A stretch of 64,000 bases of DNA, from positions 1 to 64,000 of the forward strand of contig NZ_BAAAYN010000041.1 in the NCBI RefSeq assembly GCF_039536245.1, written 5' to 3'. Under the pieces are notes generated by a model that made no database searches, was not told the DNA's origin, and worked only from the letters and a program-made list of their open reading frames with translations. Source of the stretch: Cryptosporangium minutisporangium. Its GTDB lineage: Bacteria; Actinomycetota; Actinomycetes; Mycobacteriales; Cryptosporangiaceae. Positions 1 through 8,556 of the stretch are shown here, one piece after another (positions within the stretch are counted from its first letter, which is position 1; the number at the start of each line of letters is the position of its first letter). The translations under genes and the position numbers were made by a program.

Positions 1-23
1 CTACCGAGCTGCTCCACCCCGCG
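1..23 (-). tRNA. initiator tRNA-Met (fMet), 5' part only
   Basis: The reverse complement of the first 23 bases reads as the 5' end of a bacterial initiator tRNA: unpaired C1, a GCGGGG acceptor strand, then the D-arm bases GGAGCAGCTCGGTAG. The anticodon and 3' half lie left of the window, so identity rests on the acceptor and D-arm only. A good promoter sits about 45 bases upstream on the same strand. The fMet reading comes from remembered actinobacterial sequences. Confidence 0.72.
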
Positions 24-66
24 CCGTTGTCTTGCTGTTCTTGCGGTGTTGCCGTGTTGCTCCATA

Positions 67-96
67 ACCATAGCGCGGTGATCACGGGAACTGCAA
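67..96 (-). promoter_or_regulatory. Promoter for the partial tRNA
   Basis: On the minus strand a -35 TTGCAG (96-91) is followed after 18 bases by a -10 TATGGT (72-67), close to a housekeeping sigma-70 type promoter. Transcription would start near base 60, giving a pre-tRNA leader of roughly 37 bases. Bases 97-203 hold nothing else that I recognise. Confidence 0.5.
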
Positions 97-203
97 AACG
101 GCCCCGCGTGACGCCCGCCACCAGCGATTACGACGCGTTTGTCCGTCCGTGTCCCCGGGCATCCCCGCGGAGCGTCCGAAGCCGATGAGGGAGGCGGGCA
201 CCA

Positions 204-419
204 ATGGCAGAGTCGTTTCGCAAGGGTGACCGGGTGAGCTGGCGGAGCCACGGCGGCGAGGCCGTCGGCACCGTCGAACAGAAGATCACCGAGGACACCG
301 AGGCCGGCGGCCGCACCGTCCGGGCGAGCGCCGACGATCCGCAGTACCTCGTGAAGAGCGAGAAGAGCGGTGGTACCGCCGTGCACAAGCCGTCCGCCCT
401 GCACCGAGAGAGCAACTGA
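204..419 (+). CDS. DUF2945 (Tudor-like, HVA1 family) small protein
   Basis: A 71-residue basic protein. It opens with FRKGDRVSWRSHGGEAVGTV and ends with a K-S-G-G-T-A-x-H-K-P-S-A-L pattern, as in the short DUF2945 'hypervirulence-associated' family, a small beta-barrel fold of unknown role. The ATG follows GAGGGAGG by about nine bases, a good ribosome site. The next gene begins five bases after the stop, so the two are probably one transcript. No enzymatic residues are evident. Family assignment is fairly secure; function is unknown. Confidence 0.75.
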   Translation: MAESFRKGDRVSWRSHGGEAVGTVEQKITEDTEAGGRTVRASADDPQYLVKSEKSGGTAVHKPSALHRESN

Positions 420-424
420 CCCCT

Positions 425-853
425 ATGCCCACCCAGCCAGACCCTGCCCACGAGCGCCCGGAGGGCGTGGACGACGAGACCGTCGCGGCGGTCGGCAAGC
501 TCAGCGAGGCGCTCGAGACGATCGAGCAGGCCCGCGGGCACCTTTACGCGCTGCACCAGCTGACCGGCCATGCCGACCTGATGCTCGACGAGGCGGTCGA
601 ACTACTCCGCAAGGCCGGCCACGGAGCGCTGGCCGACCGGGTGGAGAACGAGCTGATCGGTCGGAACGTCCTGGAGGGCCGCTGGACGTTCCAGATCGTC
701 GAGGAGTACGAGGACGGCTACTACGCGGCATTCCGCGGCATGGAGGAGGACGCCCGCAATCAGCTGCTAGGTGGGCGTCGCCATGTCTACGAGTCGGAGA
801 TGAAGGAGCGTCGGCGCACCCACGGCCGCCGGCATCACGAGTCCCGGCCGTAG
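425..853 (+). CDS. Conserved hypothetical protein, acidic, mostly helical
   Basis: A 142-residue soluble protein with no signal peptide or membrane segment. The N-terminal third is acidic. The middle (about residues 25-100) looks helical and carries LIGRNVLEGRWTFQIVEEY, a conserved-looking aromatic patch, and the tail is very basic and His/Arg-rich. It starts five bases after the DUF2945 stop without a strong ribosome site, which suggests translational coupling. It ends just before a bidirectional hairpin. I do not recognise a characterised family; similar small proteins occur in actinobacteria. Confidence 0.7.
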   Translation: MPTQPDPAHERPEGVDDETVAAVGKLSEALETIEQARGHLYALHQLTGHADLMLDEAVELLRKAGHGALADRVENELIGRNVLEGRWTFQIVEEYEDGYYAAFRGMEEDARNQLLGGRRHVYESEMKERRRTHGRRHHESRP

Positions 854-861
854 CTCACAAA

Positions 862-903
862 CACCGAGGCCCCCGCCGGACGAATCCGGCGGGGGCCTCG
901 GTG
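862..903. terminator. Bidirectional terminator hairpin
   Basis: Perfect 19-bp stem (862-880 with 885-903) closed by a CGAA tetraloop, lying between two convergent genes. There is no strong T-tract on either side, as is usual in high-GC actinobacteria. Confidence 0.8.
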
Positions 904-913
904 TATCAGCCGG

Positions 914-3900
914 TCAGCCGCCTGGTCGCGGCGTCGGACTGGCACTCGCTCTCGCGCGTGCCGACTGCCACGCGTCGACGGCGTTCGCCAACTCCTGACT
1001 GGCCTTACCGATCGCGGCGAGGTCACCGCTGCGCTGGGCGGCCTTCAGGTTGGCGTTCGCTCTCTCCACCGCCGCGGCAGCGGCGTCCACGTTCCCGCCT
1101 GCCGGTGGTGCGGACGGCGTCGGGCTGGTGGTCGGTGCCGGCGTACCCGTCGTGGACGGAGTCGGTGTCGCTCCCGGGGACGGCGTCGCCCCTGGGGACG
1201 GCGTCCCACTCGGTCTGTCGCCGGGTTGCTGGCCCTCGGGTGCGTCCTCGGAGGCGCCGGGGCCGAACAGGTTGTCCAGCGCACCGCCCAACGTGGACTG
1301 GTAGGCGACCTTCTCCCCGTAGGACATCAGCACGTTCTGGAACAGCGGTATGGAGTCCTGCCCGCTGGCTCTCTGATAGATCGGTTCGACGTAGAGCAAC
1401 CCGCCCGCCACCGGCAACGTCAACAGGTTGCCGTAGACGACTTGGGAGTCGCCCAGGTCGAGCACGTTGAGGTTGTCGCGGACCGTGTCCTCGCTGCGCA
1501 TCTTGTTCTGCGCCTGGGTTGGACCGGCGATCTGCGAGTCACCTGGTAGCTCCAGCATCTGGAGCACCGGTTTGTAGTTGTCGTCGTAGTGCGCGCTGAT
1601 CAACGCCGTCAGGTTGTTCCGCCGGTTGGCGACCATCGGCGTCGTGAGCTGGAACGTCGGCTTCGCCTGATCCGGCCACTGCGCAACGACGTAGAACGGT
1701 GGCTGCTTGCCGCCCCGGGCCGGCGTCGGGTCGTCCGGCACCTGCCAGAAGTCCTGGCCGGTGAAGAAGTCGTCCGCGGCGGTGACGTGGTACTTCGCGA
1801 GCAGCGAACGCTGGACCTTGAACAGGTCCTCCGGGTAGCGGAAGTGCTCGGCGAGCTCGTCCGGGATGTCCTTCTTCGGTTTGATGATGCCGTCGAAGGC
1901 CTTGTTCCACGCCTTCAACACCGGGTCGGTGTCGTCGAACTGGTACAGCGAGACCGTGCCGTCGTAGGCGTCGACGGTGGCCTTCACCGAGTTCCGGATG
2001 TAGTTGATCTGGTCGTTCGGCTGCGCTGCCGTGCCCGCGCCGGTGCGCGAGTCGACCGCGGTCGCGCCCAGCGTCTCGCGCTGCGAGTACGGGAAGTAAT
2101 TGCTGGTCGTATAACCGTCGATGATCCACTTGATCCGGCCGTCCACCACCGCGGGATAGGGGTCACCGTCCAGAGTCAGGAACGGCGCGACCTTCTCCAC
2201 CCGCTCGCGGGGGTTCCGGACGTACATCACCTTCGAGTTCTCGTTCAGCGCGTCGGACAGCAGGAAGTTGCGCTCCCGGAAGTACAACGCGTACAACGCT
2301 CGACGGGTCAGCGAATCGACCGAGACGCCGCCCTCGCCGTCGTAGGTGAAGCTGACCTGCTCGCTCTGGTCGCCGCCCTGGCTGGTGGGTCGGTCGAACT
2401 CGCGGTCACGACCGCCTGGCGCCTTACCGACGACGGCGTAATCGCTGGCCAGCTCGCCGTAGTAGACCCGAGGCTGCTTCACCGGGTTGTCGGTGGCGAA
2501 CGCGGCGGCGAGCTTCGCCGCCTGCTGCTCGGACGCCTCGCTGTCGGACGCCGGCGCCTCCCCCAGCGAGCCGGAGACGAAGTACGGCTGGCCGCCCTCG
2601 GTCACCTGGTTGGCCGGCGCGGCCACCAGGCCGTAGCCGTGGGTGTAGCTCGTGTGCAGGTTGATCCAGTTCTTCTGACCCTCGTCCAGGCGGCTGGTGT
2701 CCATCTCGCGCACCGCGACGATGTAGTCCTGCAACTGGTCGTCGACCGTGTACTGGTCGATGTCGAGGCTGGAGTTGAACCGGTAGAACGTTCGCACCTG
2801 CTGGAGCTGGGTGAACGTGTCGGAGAGGACGTTCGGGTCGAGCAGTCGCGCGTTCCCGACCGTGCCGGCCTCCTTCTTGACCTGCTCGGGCGTCGCGTTG
2901 GTGTTCGGCGCGTAATCCTGCCGCTGGATGTCGTCGATGTCGTAGGCATCGCGGGTCGCGCTGATGCTGCGCTCGATGTAGTCGGCCTCGCGGTCGATCG
3001 CGTTCGGCTTGATCGTGAACTGCTCGGCCAGCGCGGGAACCGCGCCACCGATGACGATCGCGGAGATCCCGAGCAGGATCAGCGCCATGGCCGGCGGCAG
3101 CACCCGCCGGAACCCGAGGTTGGCGAAGAACACCAGCGCGCAGAGCGCCGCGATCCACAAGAGGATGTTCTTCGCCGGCAACAGGAACTCGATGTCGGCC
3201 GCGGAGGCTCCGTGCGTCTTCGTCGAGTCGTTGTAGCCGAAGAGCATGCCGAAGCGGTCGAGGTAGTACGCCACCGCCTTCAGCGCGACGAAGATGCCGA
3301 GCAGCACCGACAGGTGCCCGATGACCGCGGTGCTCAGGCGTCCCCCGGAACCGGCCTGCAGCCGGATACCGCCGAACAGGTAGTGGACGACCAACGAAGC
3401 GATGACCGACAGCACGATCGCGGTGAACGCGACGCTCAGGACGTACCGCCAGAACGGGTACTCGAAGACGTAGAACGAGATGTCCCGGTCGTACTGCGCG
3501 TCGGTCTCGCCGAACGGCGTGGAGTTGACGAACAGCAGCCAGGTTTTCCACTGGCCCTGCGCGGACAGACCGGTGATCATCCCGACGACGGCCCCGACGG
3601 CGAGCGTCAGCAGGCCGAACCGCGGCGCGATCGCCATCCGGTACCGCTCGAGGTTCTGCTGCTCCAGCGACATCGGCGCGAAGATCGGCCGCAGGCGGTA
3701 CGCCACGTAGACGTTCACCGCGACGATCGCCCCGGTGACCACACCGAAGAGGACGAACAACAGCAGCCGGGTCTGCAGGGTCGTCGAAAGAACCCTGGTG
3801 AGACCCACCTCGTCGTACCAGAGCCAGTCGGCGTAGAGGCTGCTTCCTGCCGTCAGCACGAACAGCAGCACGACGGCCGACACGAGAACGATGACGACAC

Positions 3901-3952
3901 GCCGGGCGCGTCGGCTCACCGACGGCAACGGCGAACGCATGACCACGGGCAT
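914..3952 (-). CDS. UPF0182 family multi-pass membrane protein
   Basis: A 1012-residue protein of the actinobacterial/cyanobacterial UPF0182 (COG1615) family. The first third has about seven hydrophobic segments (first near residues 17-40). A large extracytoplasmic region follows (about 300-870) with the family's DIDDIQRQDYAPN and GYGLVAAPANQ stretches, and the tail after about 880 is rich in Pro, Ser and Thr and then in Ala-rich helix. The M. tuberculosis counterpart is Rv3193c. The molecular role is unknown. An in-frame ATG at 3940 is an alternative start. It is divergent from the PPA1309-family gene and convergent with the upstream pair. Confidence 0.92.
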   Translation of the reverse strand: MPVVMRSPLPSVSRRARRVVIVLVSAVVLLFVLTAGSSLYADWLWYDEVGLTRVLSTTLQTRLLLFVLFGVVTGAIVAVNVYVAYRLRPIFAPMSLEQQNLERYRMAIAPRFGLLTLAVGAVVGMITGLSAQGQWKTWLLFVNSTPFGETDAQYDRDISFYVFEYPFWRYVLSVAFTAIVLSVIASLVVHYLFGGIRLQAGSGGRLSTAVIGHLSVLLGIFVALKAVAYYLDRFGMLFGYNDSTKTHGASAADIEFLLPAKNILLWIAALCALVFFANLGFRRVLPPAMALILLGISAIVIGGAVPALAEQFTIKPNAIDREADYIERSISATRDAYDIDDIQRQDYAPNTNATPEQVKKEAGTVGNARLLDPNVLSDTFTQLQQVRTFYRFNSSLDIDQYTVDDQLQDYIVAVREMDTSRLDEGQKNWINLHTSYTHGYGLVAAPANQVTEGGQPYFVSGSLGEAPASDSEASEQQAAKLAAAFATDNPVKQPRVYYGELASDYAVVGKAPGGRDREFDRPTSQGGDQSEQVSFTYDGEGGVSVDSLTRRALYALYFRERNFLLSDALNENSKVMYVRNPRERVEKVAPFLTLDGDPYPAVVDGRIKWIIDGYTTSNYFPYSQRETLGATAVDSRTGAGTAAQPNDQINYIRNSVKATVDAYDGTVSLYQFDDTDPVLKAWNKAFDGIIKPKKDIPDELAEHFRYPEDLFKVQRSLLAKYHVTAADDFFTGQDFWQVPDDPTPARGGKQPPFYVVAQWPDQAKPTFQLTTPMVANRRNNLTALISAHYDDNYKPVLQMLELPGDSQIAGPTQAQNKMRSEDTVRDNLNVLDLGDSQVVYGNLLTLPVAGGLLYVEPIYQRASGQDSIPLFQNVLMSYGEKVAYQSTLGGALDNLFGPGASEDAPEGQQPGDRPSGTPSPGATPSPGATPTPSTTGTPAPTTSPTPSAPPAGGNVDAAAAAVERANANLKAAQRSGDLAAIGKASQELANAVDAWQSARARASASPTPRPGG

Positions 3953-4056
3953 CTCCCGGTGTGGATTGCGGTGAAGCGTGGACCAAACCTACCTTGCATC
4001 TACCAGCCACCAGGCTGCGGACCACGCCTGTCACAGCTCCGTGCCAGCATTGGGCC

Positions 4057-4611
4057 ATGAGCGAAGTCCACTCCGGCATGAACGGCGCCCCGCTCCCCGA
4101 CCCCCTGCACGCCGTCGTCCTCGAACTCGAGCGGCACGCGAACGCCGGTGGCTGGGACCAGCCACCGGCGCTCTACGCCCTGGTCGACACCGCAGAACTG
4201 CTGGCCGCCGAGCCCGGCCTGGCCGACCAGGTGGGGCTGTCCGCGACCGAGATCGAACCCGGATCGATCACGCCGGTCGAACAGGAGTCACTCGGCGACG
4301 CGCCGCTCGACGAGACGCTGGCCCGCATCGCGTGGCCGGAGTCGGTGCTCGGCTGCGCGCTCGTGCAGGAGGTGCTGGTGCTCCCGCCGGACGCCGAGGA
4401 CGCCCGCCCCGACGACGCGGACCCGGTGGACTGGGCCGCCAACCATGCCGACCGGCGGGAGGTACGGATGGTGGCCGGTGTGCTCCGGGACGGCACGAGC
4501 GCGTGCGCGCTCCGCATGCGCCCGCACGGTGACGCCGAGCCGAACGAGGTCGTCTACGGTGCCGACCTGGCGCCGAACCTGGTGGTCGCGTTGCGGGCGA
4601 CGCTGGACTGA
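4057..4611 (+). CDS. PPA1309 family protein
   Basis: A 184-residue acidic cytoplasmic protein of the actinobacterial PPA1309 family. It shows the family's LHAVVLELERHANAGGWDQP start, a central AWPESVLGCALVQEVLVLP segment and a C-terminal LAPNLVVALRATL end. The function is unknown. A longer frame begins at 3961, but homology-like sequence begins only at MSEVHSG (4057), so that start is chosen. It lies next to UPF0182 and the Lon-like protease, an arrangement common in actinobacteria. Confidence 0.85.
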   Translation: MSEVHSGMNGAPLPDPLHAVVLELERHANAGGWDQPPALYALVDTAELLAAEPGLADQVGLSATEIEPGSITPVEQESLGDAPLDETLARIAWPESVLGCALVQEVLVLPPDAEDARPDDADPVDWAANHADRREVRMVAGVLRDGTSACALRMRPHGDAEPNEVVYGADLAPNLVVALRATLD

Positions 4612-4627
4612 GGGTTGTGCGGCCGAT

Positions 4628-4656
4628 CCCCGCGCGGCTACCCGAGCCGCGCGGGG
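4628..4656. terminator. Terminator hairpin between convergent genes
   Basis: Perfect 12-bp GC-rich stem (4628-4639 with 4645-4656) and a five-base loop, between the stops at 4611 (+) and 4662 (-). Confidence 0.75.
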
Positions 4657-4661
4657 AGGGT

Positions 4662-5684
4662 TCAGCAGCCTCGCGGACGCTTGTCGGCTCGGAGCTGGTC
4701 GAGCGCGGTGAGCGCGTCGTCCAGCGTCGCGACCCGGACCAGCTCCAGCCCGTCCGGCGCCACGCCGACGGCCTCCAGGCAGTTGTCGGCGGGCACCAGG
4801 AAGACGGTGGCGCCGGCTCGCTTGGCGGCGACCATCTTCTGGGCGATGCCGCCGATCGCGCCGACCTTGCCGTCGTCGTCGATCTCGCCGGTGCCGGCGA
4901 TGAACGTGCCGCCGGTGAGGTCCTCCGGCTTGACCTTGTCGATCACGGCCAGCGCGAACATCAGCCCGGCGGACGGACCGCCGATCTTGTCGAGGTCGAA
5001 CGAGACCCGGAACGGGTGCGGCTGGTCGTCCTTGGTCGAGATCTTCAGCAGCGGACGCCCGTCGTCGTCGCCGCGGGCGAGCGTGATCGACGCCGTGCCC
5101 CTGGTCGTTCCGCGCTGGTAGCCGATCGTCGTCGCCTGGCCGGGCTGCTTGGCGGCGAGTAGCGTGCGCAGCTTGGTGCCGCTGGTCACCTCGGTGCCGT
5201 CCACCGAGGTGAGGACGTCGCCGACCGCGAGCTTGCCGGTCGACGGGGACCCGGGCGCAACGCTGGTGACCGTCACCTTCACCGGGTAACCGAGTTCACG
5301 CAGCGCCGCGGTCTCGGCCGAGGTCTGGGAGTTCTTGAACGCCTCCGCGTTCTCCTGGTTCACCTGCTGCCGGGTCTCCCCCGGCGGGTAGACGACCTCC
5401 CGCGGCACCACCGCGACCGTGCCGTCCAACCAGCCCACCAGCGCGTTGCCGAGGTTCAGGTCCGGACTCACCGAGACCGTGGTGAGGTTCAAGTGCCCTT
5501 TGGACTCGCTGGTCGGAGTTCCGGTGATCGTCACGATCTCGTGGCCGTCGCGGCTACCGAGCGTGTTGACCGTGGGGCCGGGGCCGAGAGCCACGTACGG
5601 TACCGGGAGCAACGCCATGCCGAGCGAGAGCAGCAACGCGAGGATGGCGCCCACGAACACCGTCAAGCCGCGCCGCAACATCAT
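4662..5684 (-). CDS. PDZ-domain Lon-like membrane protease (YlbL/Rv3194c type)
   Basis: A 340-residue membrane-anchored serine protease. An N-terminal membrane anchor (about 8-30) is followed by the family's ALGPGPTVN patch, a PDZ domain (about 125-200) and a Lon-type proteolytic domain (about 220-330). The Lon Ser-Lys dyad is visible: Ser near 238 in GGPSAGLMFAL and Lys near 283 in GGIAQKMVAAKRAGA. The catalytic domain should face outside the cytoplasm. The order UPF0182 - PDZ/Lon matches M. tuberculosis. Start ATG ATG; either Met is possible. Confidence 0.9.
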   Translation of the reverse strand: MMLRRGLTVFVGAILALLLSLGMALLPVPYVALGPGPTVNTLGSRDGHEIVTITGTPTSESKGHLNLTTVSVSPDLNLGNALVGWLDGTVAVVPREVVYPPGETRQQVNQENAEAFKNSQTSAETAALRELGYPVKVTVTSVAPGSPSTGKLAVGDVLTSVDGTEVTSGTKLRTLLAAKQPGQATTIGYQRGTTRGTASITLARGDDDGRPLLKISTKDDQPHPFRVSFDLDKIGGPSAGLMFALAVIDKVKPEDLTGGTFIAGTGEIDDDGKVGAIGGIAQKMVAAKRAGATVFLVPADNCLEAVGVAPDGLELVRVATLDDALTALDQLRADKRPRGC

Positions 5685-5759
5685 GGGCGCCAGCGTATCC
5701 GCGTCACCCGAGGATGCTCCGGCTGCGGGCCCAATCCCGGCTAGCGCCGGCGAGTGGGA

Positions 5760-6860
5760 TCACCGGCGGGTCCCCCGGTTGCGCCGGGCCCGCCGGACCA
5801 ACGCGGCGGTACCGACCAGCGCGACCGAGACACCGGCTGCGGCGCCACCGGCCACGGCCGCGCCCTTCACCGTGATCCGGAGCGGGAGCAGCGGCCGGCC
5901 CTGCGCCCAGCTGCTCAACGCGTCCTCGTTGGTGTAGGCGGGCTCCCAGCCCGCGGCGCGCAGACCGTCGGCGGCCACCGCCCACGGGTGCATCAGATAG
6001 TCGAGCTGGCTGGCCGGGTCGCCGCTGATCCCCTGGGCGTGCAGGCGGGTGGCGGTCCCGACCGCCGCGTCCGCGGGGAGTTCGACCCGGCGTCGCCCGA
6101 GGATCCGCTCGACCTCCGACTGCTGCAGCCAGCCTTCGGATCCGACGTTCAGTGGTCCGGTGAGCCGGGCGAGCACGGTCGTGAGCACCGCGCCGGCCAG
6201 GTCCTCGGTGTGGCAGAACTGCCAGATCGGCTTGGTGCCCCGCACGACGAGCAGCCGAGGGCCGTCGAGCGCACCGCCGGCCGGGCGGTCGATGCCCCGG
6301 CCCACGACCACGGCCGGCCGGAGCAACGCGGTCTCCACCTGGGGGTACATCCGGCTGGCCCGGGCCGCGAACTCCTCGACCGCGAGCAGGTCGTCCAGCG
6401 CGCTGCCGTCCGGACGGGCCCGGACCGGCGACCCGTCCGGCAGCGGAACGGGATTGTCGGCGAACGCCCCGTACACCCGCGCCGACGAGAGCAGCACGAC
6501 GTGGCGGACGCCGGTCGCGGCGGCGGCGGTCAGCGCCACCGAGGCGCCGGTCACCGTCCGGCGGCGCTGCTCGGCCCGGTCGAGGGAGGGATCGTCGGCC
6601 ACCGCCACGTGGACGAGCGTGTCGACCTTGTGCAGGGCCGAGGCGAGCTTCGGGTCGGTCGGATCCGCCTTGCGGTAGCGGACCGTGGGCACACCCGGTT
6701 TTTTCGCGTCGAGCGCAATCACCTGGCGGATTCCGTCAGCGTTGGCCAAACGGCGACATATCGCCTGGCCAATGGGCGACGCCGCACCGGTGACCGCGAC
6801 GGTGAGGCCCGCGGGCGGCGCTGCGGCGGCACGCGCGGCACGGAGCGGACGAGTCATCAC
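5760..6860 (-). CDS. NAD-dependent epimerase/SDR-family protein with C-terminal membrane segment
   Basis: A 366-residue extended-SDR fold. The nucleotide-binding motif TVAVTGAASPIGQAICRRL (residues about 19-37) replaces the usual GxxGxxG with GAASPIG. The region VVLLSSARVYGAF gives the serine strand and Y-G segment; the canonical YxxxK is not obvious, so catalysis is uncertain. A hydrophobic helix near residues 330-352 followed by RRARRNRG suggests a C-terminal membrane tail. The start is GTG 6860 or ATG 6857. It is divergent from the DUF2342 gene 41 bases away. Substrate unknown. Confidence 0.82.
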   Translation of the reverse strand: MMTRPLRAARAAAAPPAGLTVAVTGAASPIGQAICRRLANADGIRQVIALDAKKPGVPTVRYRKADPTDPKLASALHKVDTLVHVAVADDPSLDRAEQRRRTVTGASVALTAAAATGVRHVVLLSSARVYGAFADNPVPLPDGSPVRARPDGSALDDLLAVEEFAARASRMYPQVETALLRPAVVVGRGIDRPAGGALDGPRLLVVRGTKPIWQFCHTEDLAGAVLTTVLARLTGPLNVGSEGWLQQSEVERILGRRRVELPADAAVGTATRLHAQGISGDPASQLDYLMHPWAVAADGLRAAGWEPAYTNEDALSSWAQGRPLLPLRITVKGAAVAGGAAAGVSVALVGTAALVRRARRNRGTRR

Positions 6861-6901
6861 GGGCCTACCGGGGATACCGTTGACGGCATGGTGAGCCAGT
6901 C

Positions 6902-8119
6902 ATGACCGACACCCCGTTCGGCTTCGCGCTTCCGGGGGGACAACCCAACCCCAACGACCCGCAGTGGGCAGCGATGATGGCGCAACTGCAGCAAATCCTC
7001 TCGTCGTCACAGTCTGGCGGAACGGTCAACTGGGACCTCGCCAAACAGGTCGCCACCGGCTTGGCGCGGCAGACCGACCGCTCGCTCACCGGCGCCGAGC
7101 GACAGGAGGCGGTGGACGCCCTCCGGCTCGCCGACGTCTGGCTCGACCTGGTCACCAGTCTGCCTTCTGGTGTCTCGCACGCGGTCGGGTGGAGCCAGCT
7201 GGAGTGGATCGACGCCACGATTCCGGCGTGGAAACGGCTCTGCGACCCGCTCGCCGAGCGGGTGGTCGGCGCGATGAGCAAGATGTTGCCGGAGCAGGCG
7301 GCCGCCCAGCTGGGCCCGATGACCGGGATGCTCGCCGGCATCGGCGGCATGATGTTCGGCGGCCAGGTCGGCCAGGGCGTCGGGCAACTGTCGGGCGAGG
7401 TACTCACCTCCTCCGACATCGGCCTCCCGTTGGGGCCGTCGGGTACCGCTGCGCTGCTGCCCGCAAACCTCGCGAAGTTCAGCGAGGGCCTGGAGCAGCC
7501 GGCCGACCAGATCCGGCTCTACGTCGCGCTCCGCGAGGCGGCGCACGCCCGGCTGTTCGGCCACGTCAGCTGGGTTCGCGCACACGTGCTGGACGCCGTC
7601 GACGCGTACGCCCGCGGCATCACGGTGGATCCCGAGACAATCGAGCGGGCGATGCGGGAGATCGACCCGTCCGACCCCGAGTCGATGCAGCAGGCCCTGA
7701 CCGGCGGACTGTTCACGCCGGAGGACACGCCCGCCCAGCAGGCCGCGCTGGCCCGGCTGGAGACCGCGCTCGCGCTGATCGAGGGCTGGGTCTCGCACAT
7801 CGTCGACCGGGTTGCGGCGGAGCGTCTGCCGGGTGCGGCCGCGCTCACCGAGACGTTCCGGCGCCGCCGGGCCGAGGGCGGGCCGGCCGAGCAGACGTTC
7901 GCCACGCTGGTGGGGCTGGAGCTGCGCCCGCGGCGGCTGCGGGACGCGGCGAAGCTCTGGGAGGCGCTGCTGGAGCACCGTGGCGCCGAGGGGCGCGACG
8001 CGGTGTGGGCGCACCCGGACCTGGTGCCGACCTCGAGCGACCTGGACGACCCCGAGGCGTTCGCGCGCAACGACTCCGACGGCCCCGACTTCGACATGAG
8101 CGACTTCGACAAACTCTGA
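6902..8119 (+). CDS. Zinc-dependent metalloprotease-like protein, DUF2342 family
   Basis: A 405-residue protein of the actinobacterial DUF2342/TIGR03624 family, often labelled zinc metalloprotease or hydrolase associated with F420 genes. The family block LREAAHARLFGHVSW (around residue 210) contains the E-x-x-H pair thought to bind metal, and further helical His/Glu segments follow. The N-terminus has a Gly-Met-rich region (MTGMLAGIGGMMFGGQVG) also typical. The M. tuberculosis equivalent is Rv3195. The substrate is not known. The C-terminus is acidic. No strong ribosome site; divergent promoter shared with the SDR gene. Confidence 0.88.
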   Translation: MTDTPFGFALPGGQPNPNDPQWAAMMAQLQQILSSSQSGGTVNWDLAKQVATGLARQTDRSLTGAERQEAVDALRLADVWLDLVTSLPSGVSHAVGWSQLEWIDATIPAWKRLCDPLAERVVGAMSKMLPEQAAAQLGPMTGMLAGIGGMMFGGQVGQGVGQLSGEVLTSSDIGLPLGPSGTAALLPANLAKFSEGLEQPADQIRLYVALREAAHARLFGHVSWVRAHVLDAVDAYARGITVDPETIERAMREIDPSDPESMQQALTGGLFTPEDTPAQQAALARLETALALIEGWVSHIVDRVAAERLPGAAALTETFRRRRAEGGPAEQTFATLVGLELRPRRLRDAAKLWEALLEHRGAEGRDAVWAHPDLVPTSSDLDDPEAFARNDSDGPDFDMSDFDKL

Positions 8120-8287
8120 GATCGACGCGCCTGCAGGGCTGGCGGGTTCGGTGCCGCCAGGGGCCCAACCCGACGGTCGTCCGCTCGCCCGTGCGTGGTT
8201 GCGCGCCACCCTGGGATGGCGTCGCTAGTGCGGACCGCGCCCCCTCACGAAGTCCGATTTCCGCTAAAGTAGCTGCCCGAATGCGAA

Positions 8288-8315
8288 CTGAACAGCACTG
8301 TTTGACCGCAATGTT
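8288..8315 (+). promoter_or_regulatory. Putative promoter in the 437-base gap 8120-8556
   Basis: CTGAAC (8288-8293), 16 bases, then AATGTT (8310-8315). The spacer and downstream bases closely resemble the promoter of the MFS gene at 18241-18269 on the minus strand; both have TGAC in the spacer and GTCGTGG just after the -10. A GTG at 8321 would be a leaderless start for a 104-codon frame to 8635 with coding-like third positions up to about 8500, but it runs antisense into the metallopeptidase gene and I recognise nothing in it. The rest of 8120-8556 shows only the palindrome listed next. Confidence 0.35.
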
Positions 8316-8337
8316 TGGTCGTGGAGGACGCATCGTT

Positions 8338-8373
8338 GTCGAATCCTGCACGTGATCACGTGCAGGATTCGAC
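8338..8373. repeat. 36-bp perfect palindrome (no loop)
   Basis: Bases 8338-8355 and 8356-8373 are exact reverse complements with no spacer; the core is CACGTGATCACGTG. It could be a hairpin in RNA of either strand or a large operator. A 24-codon frame starting at ATG 8281 has its TGA (8353-8355) exactly at the left of the centre. Confidence 0.85.
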
Positions 8374-8556
8374 GACCATCAGGTGGGACCGCGTCCCATG
8401 CGCCGATCGACGGCCGGTTGGGCCGCTCTCGCTCGACCCGGACGCCGACGCCGAGCAACTGCGGCACGCCGGGCAGCAGCGGGTATGGCTTGGCAGCATC
8501 CGTTCGCCCCGCTCGAGGGGAACCGCGCGGCCGCCTCTAGGTCGCTCCTGCGGCGG

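Noticed and set aside
1589..4060. 823-residue plus-strand frame opposite UPF0182
   Set aside because: Arg/Gly/Val-rich shadow of a clearly recognisable gene on the other strand, a common effect of high third-position GC.
8264..8467. 67-residue minus-strand frame in the gap before the metallopeptidase
   Set aside because: No ribosome site or homology, and it spans the palindrome.
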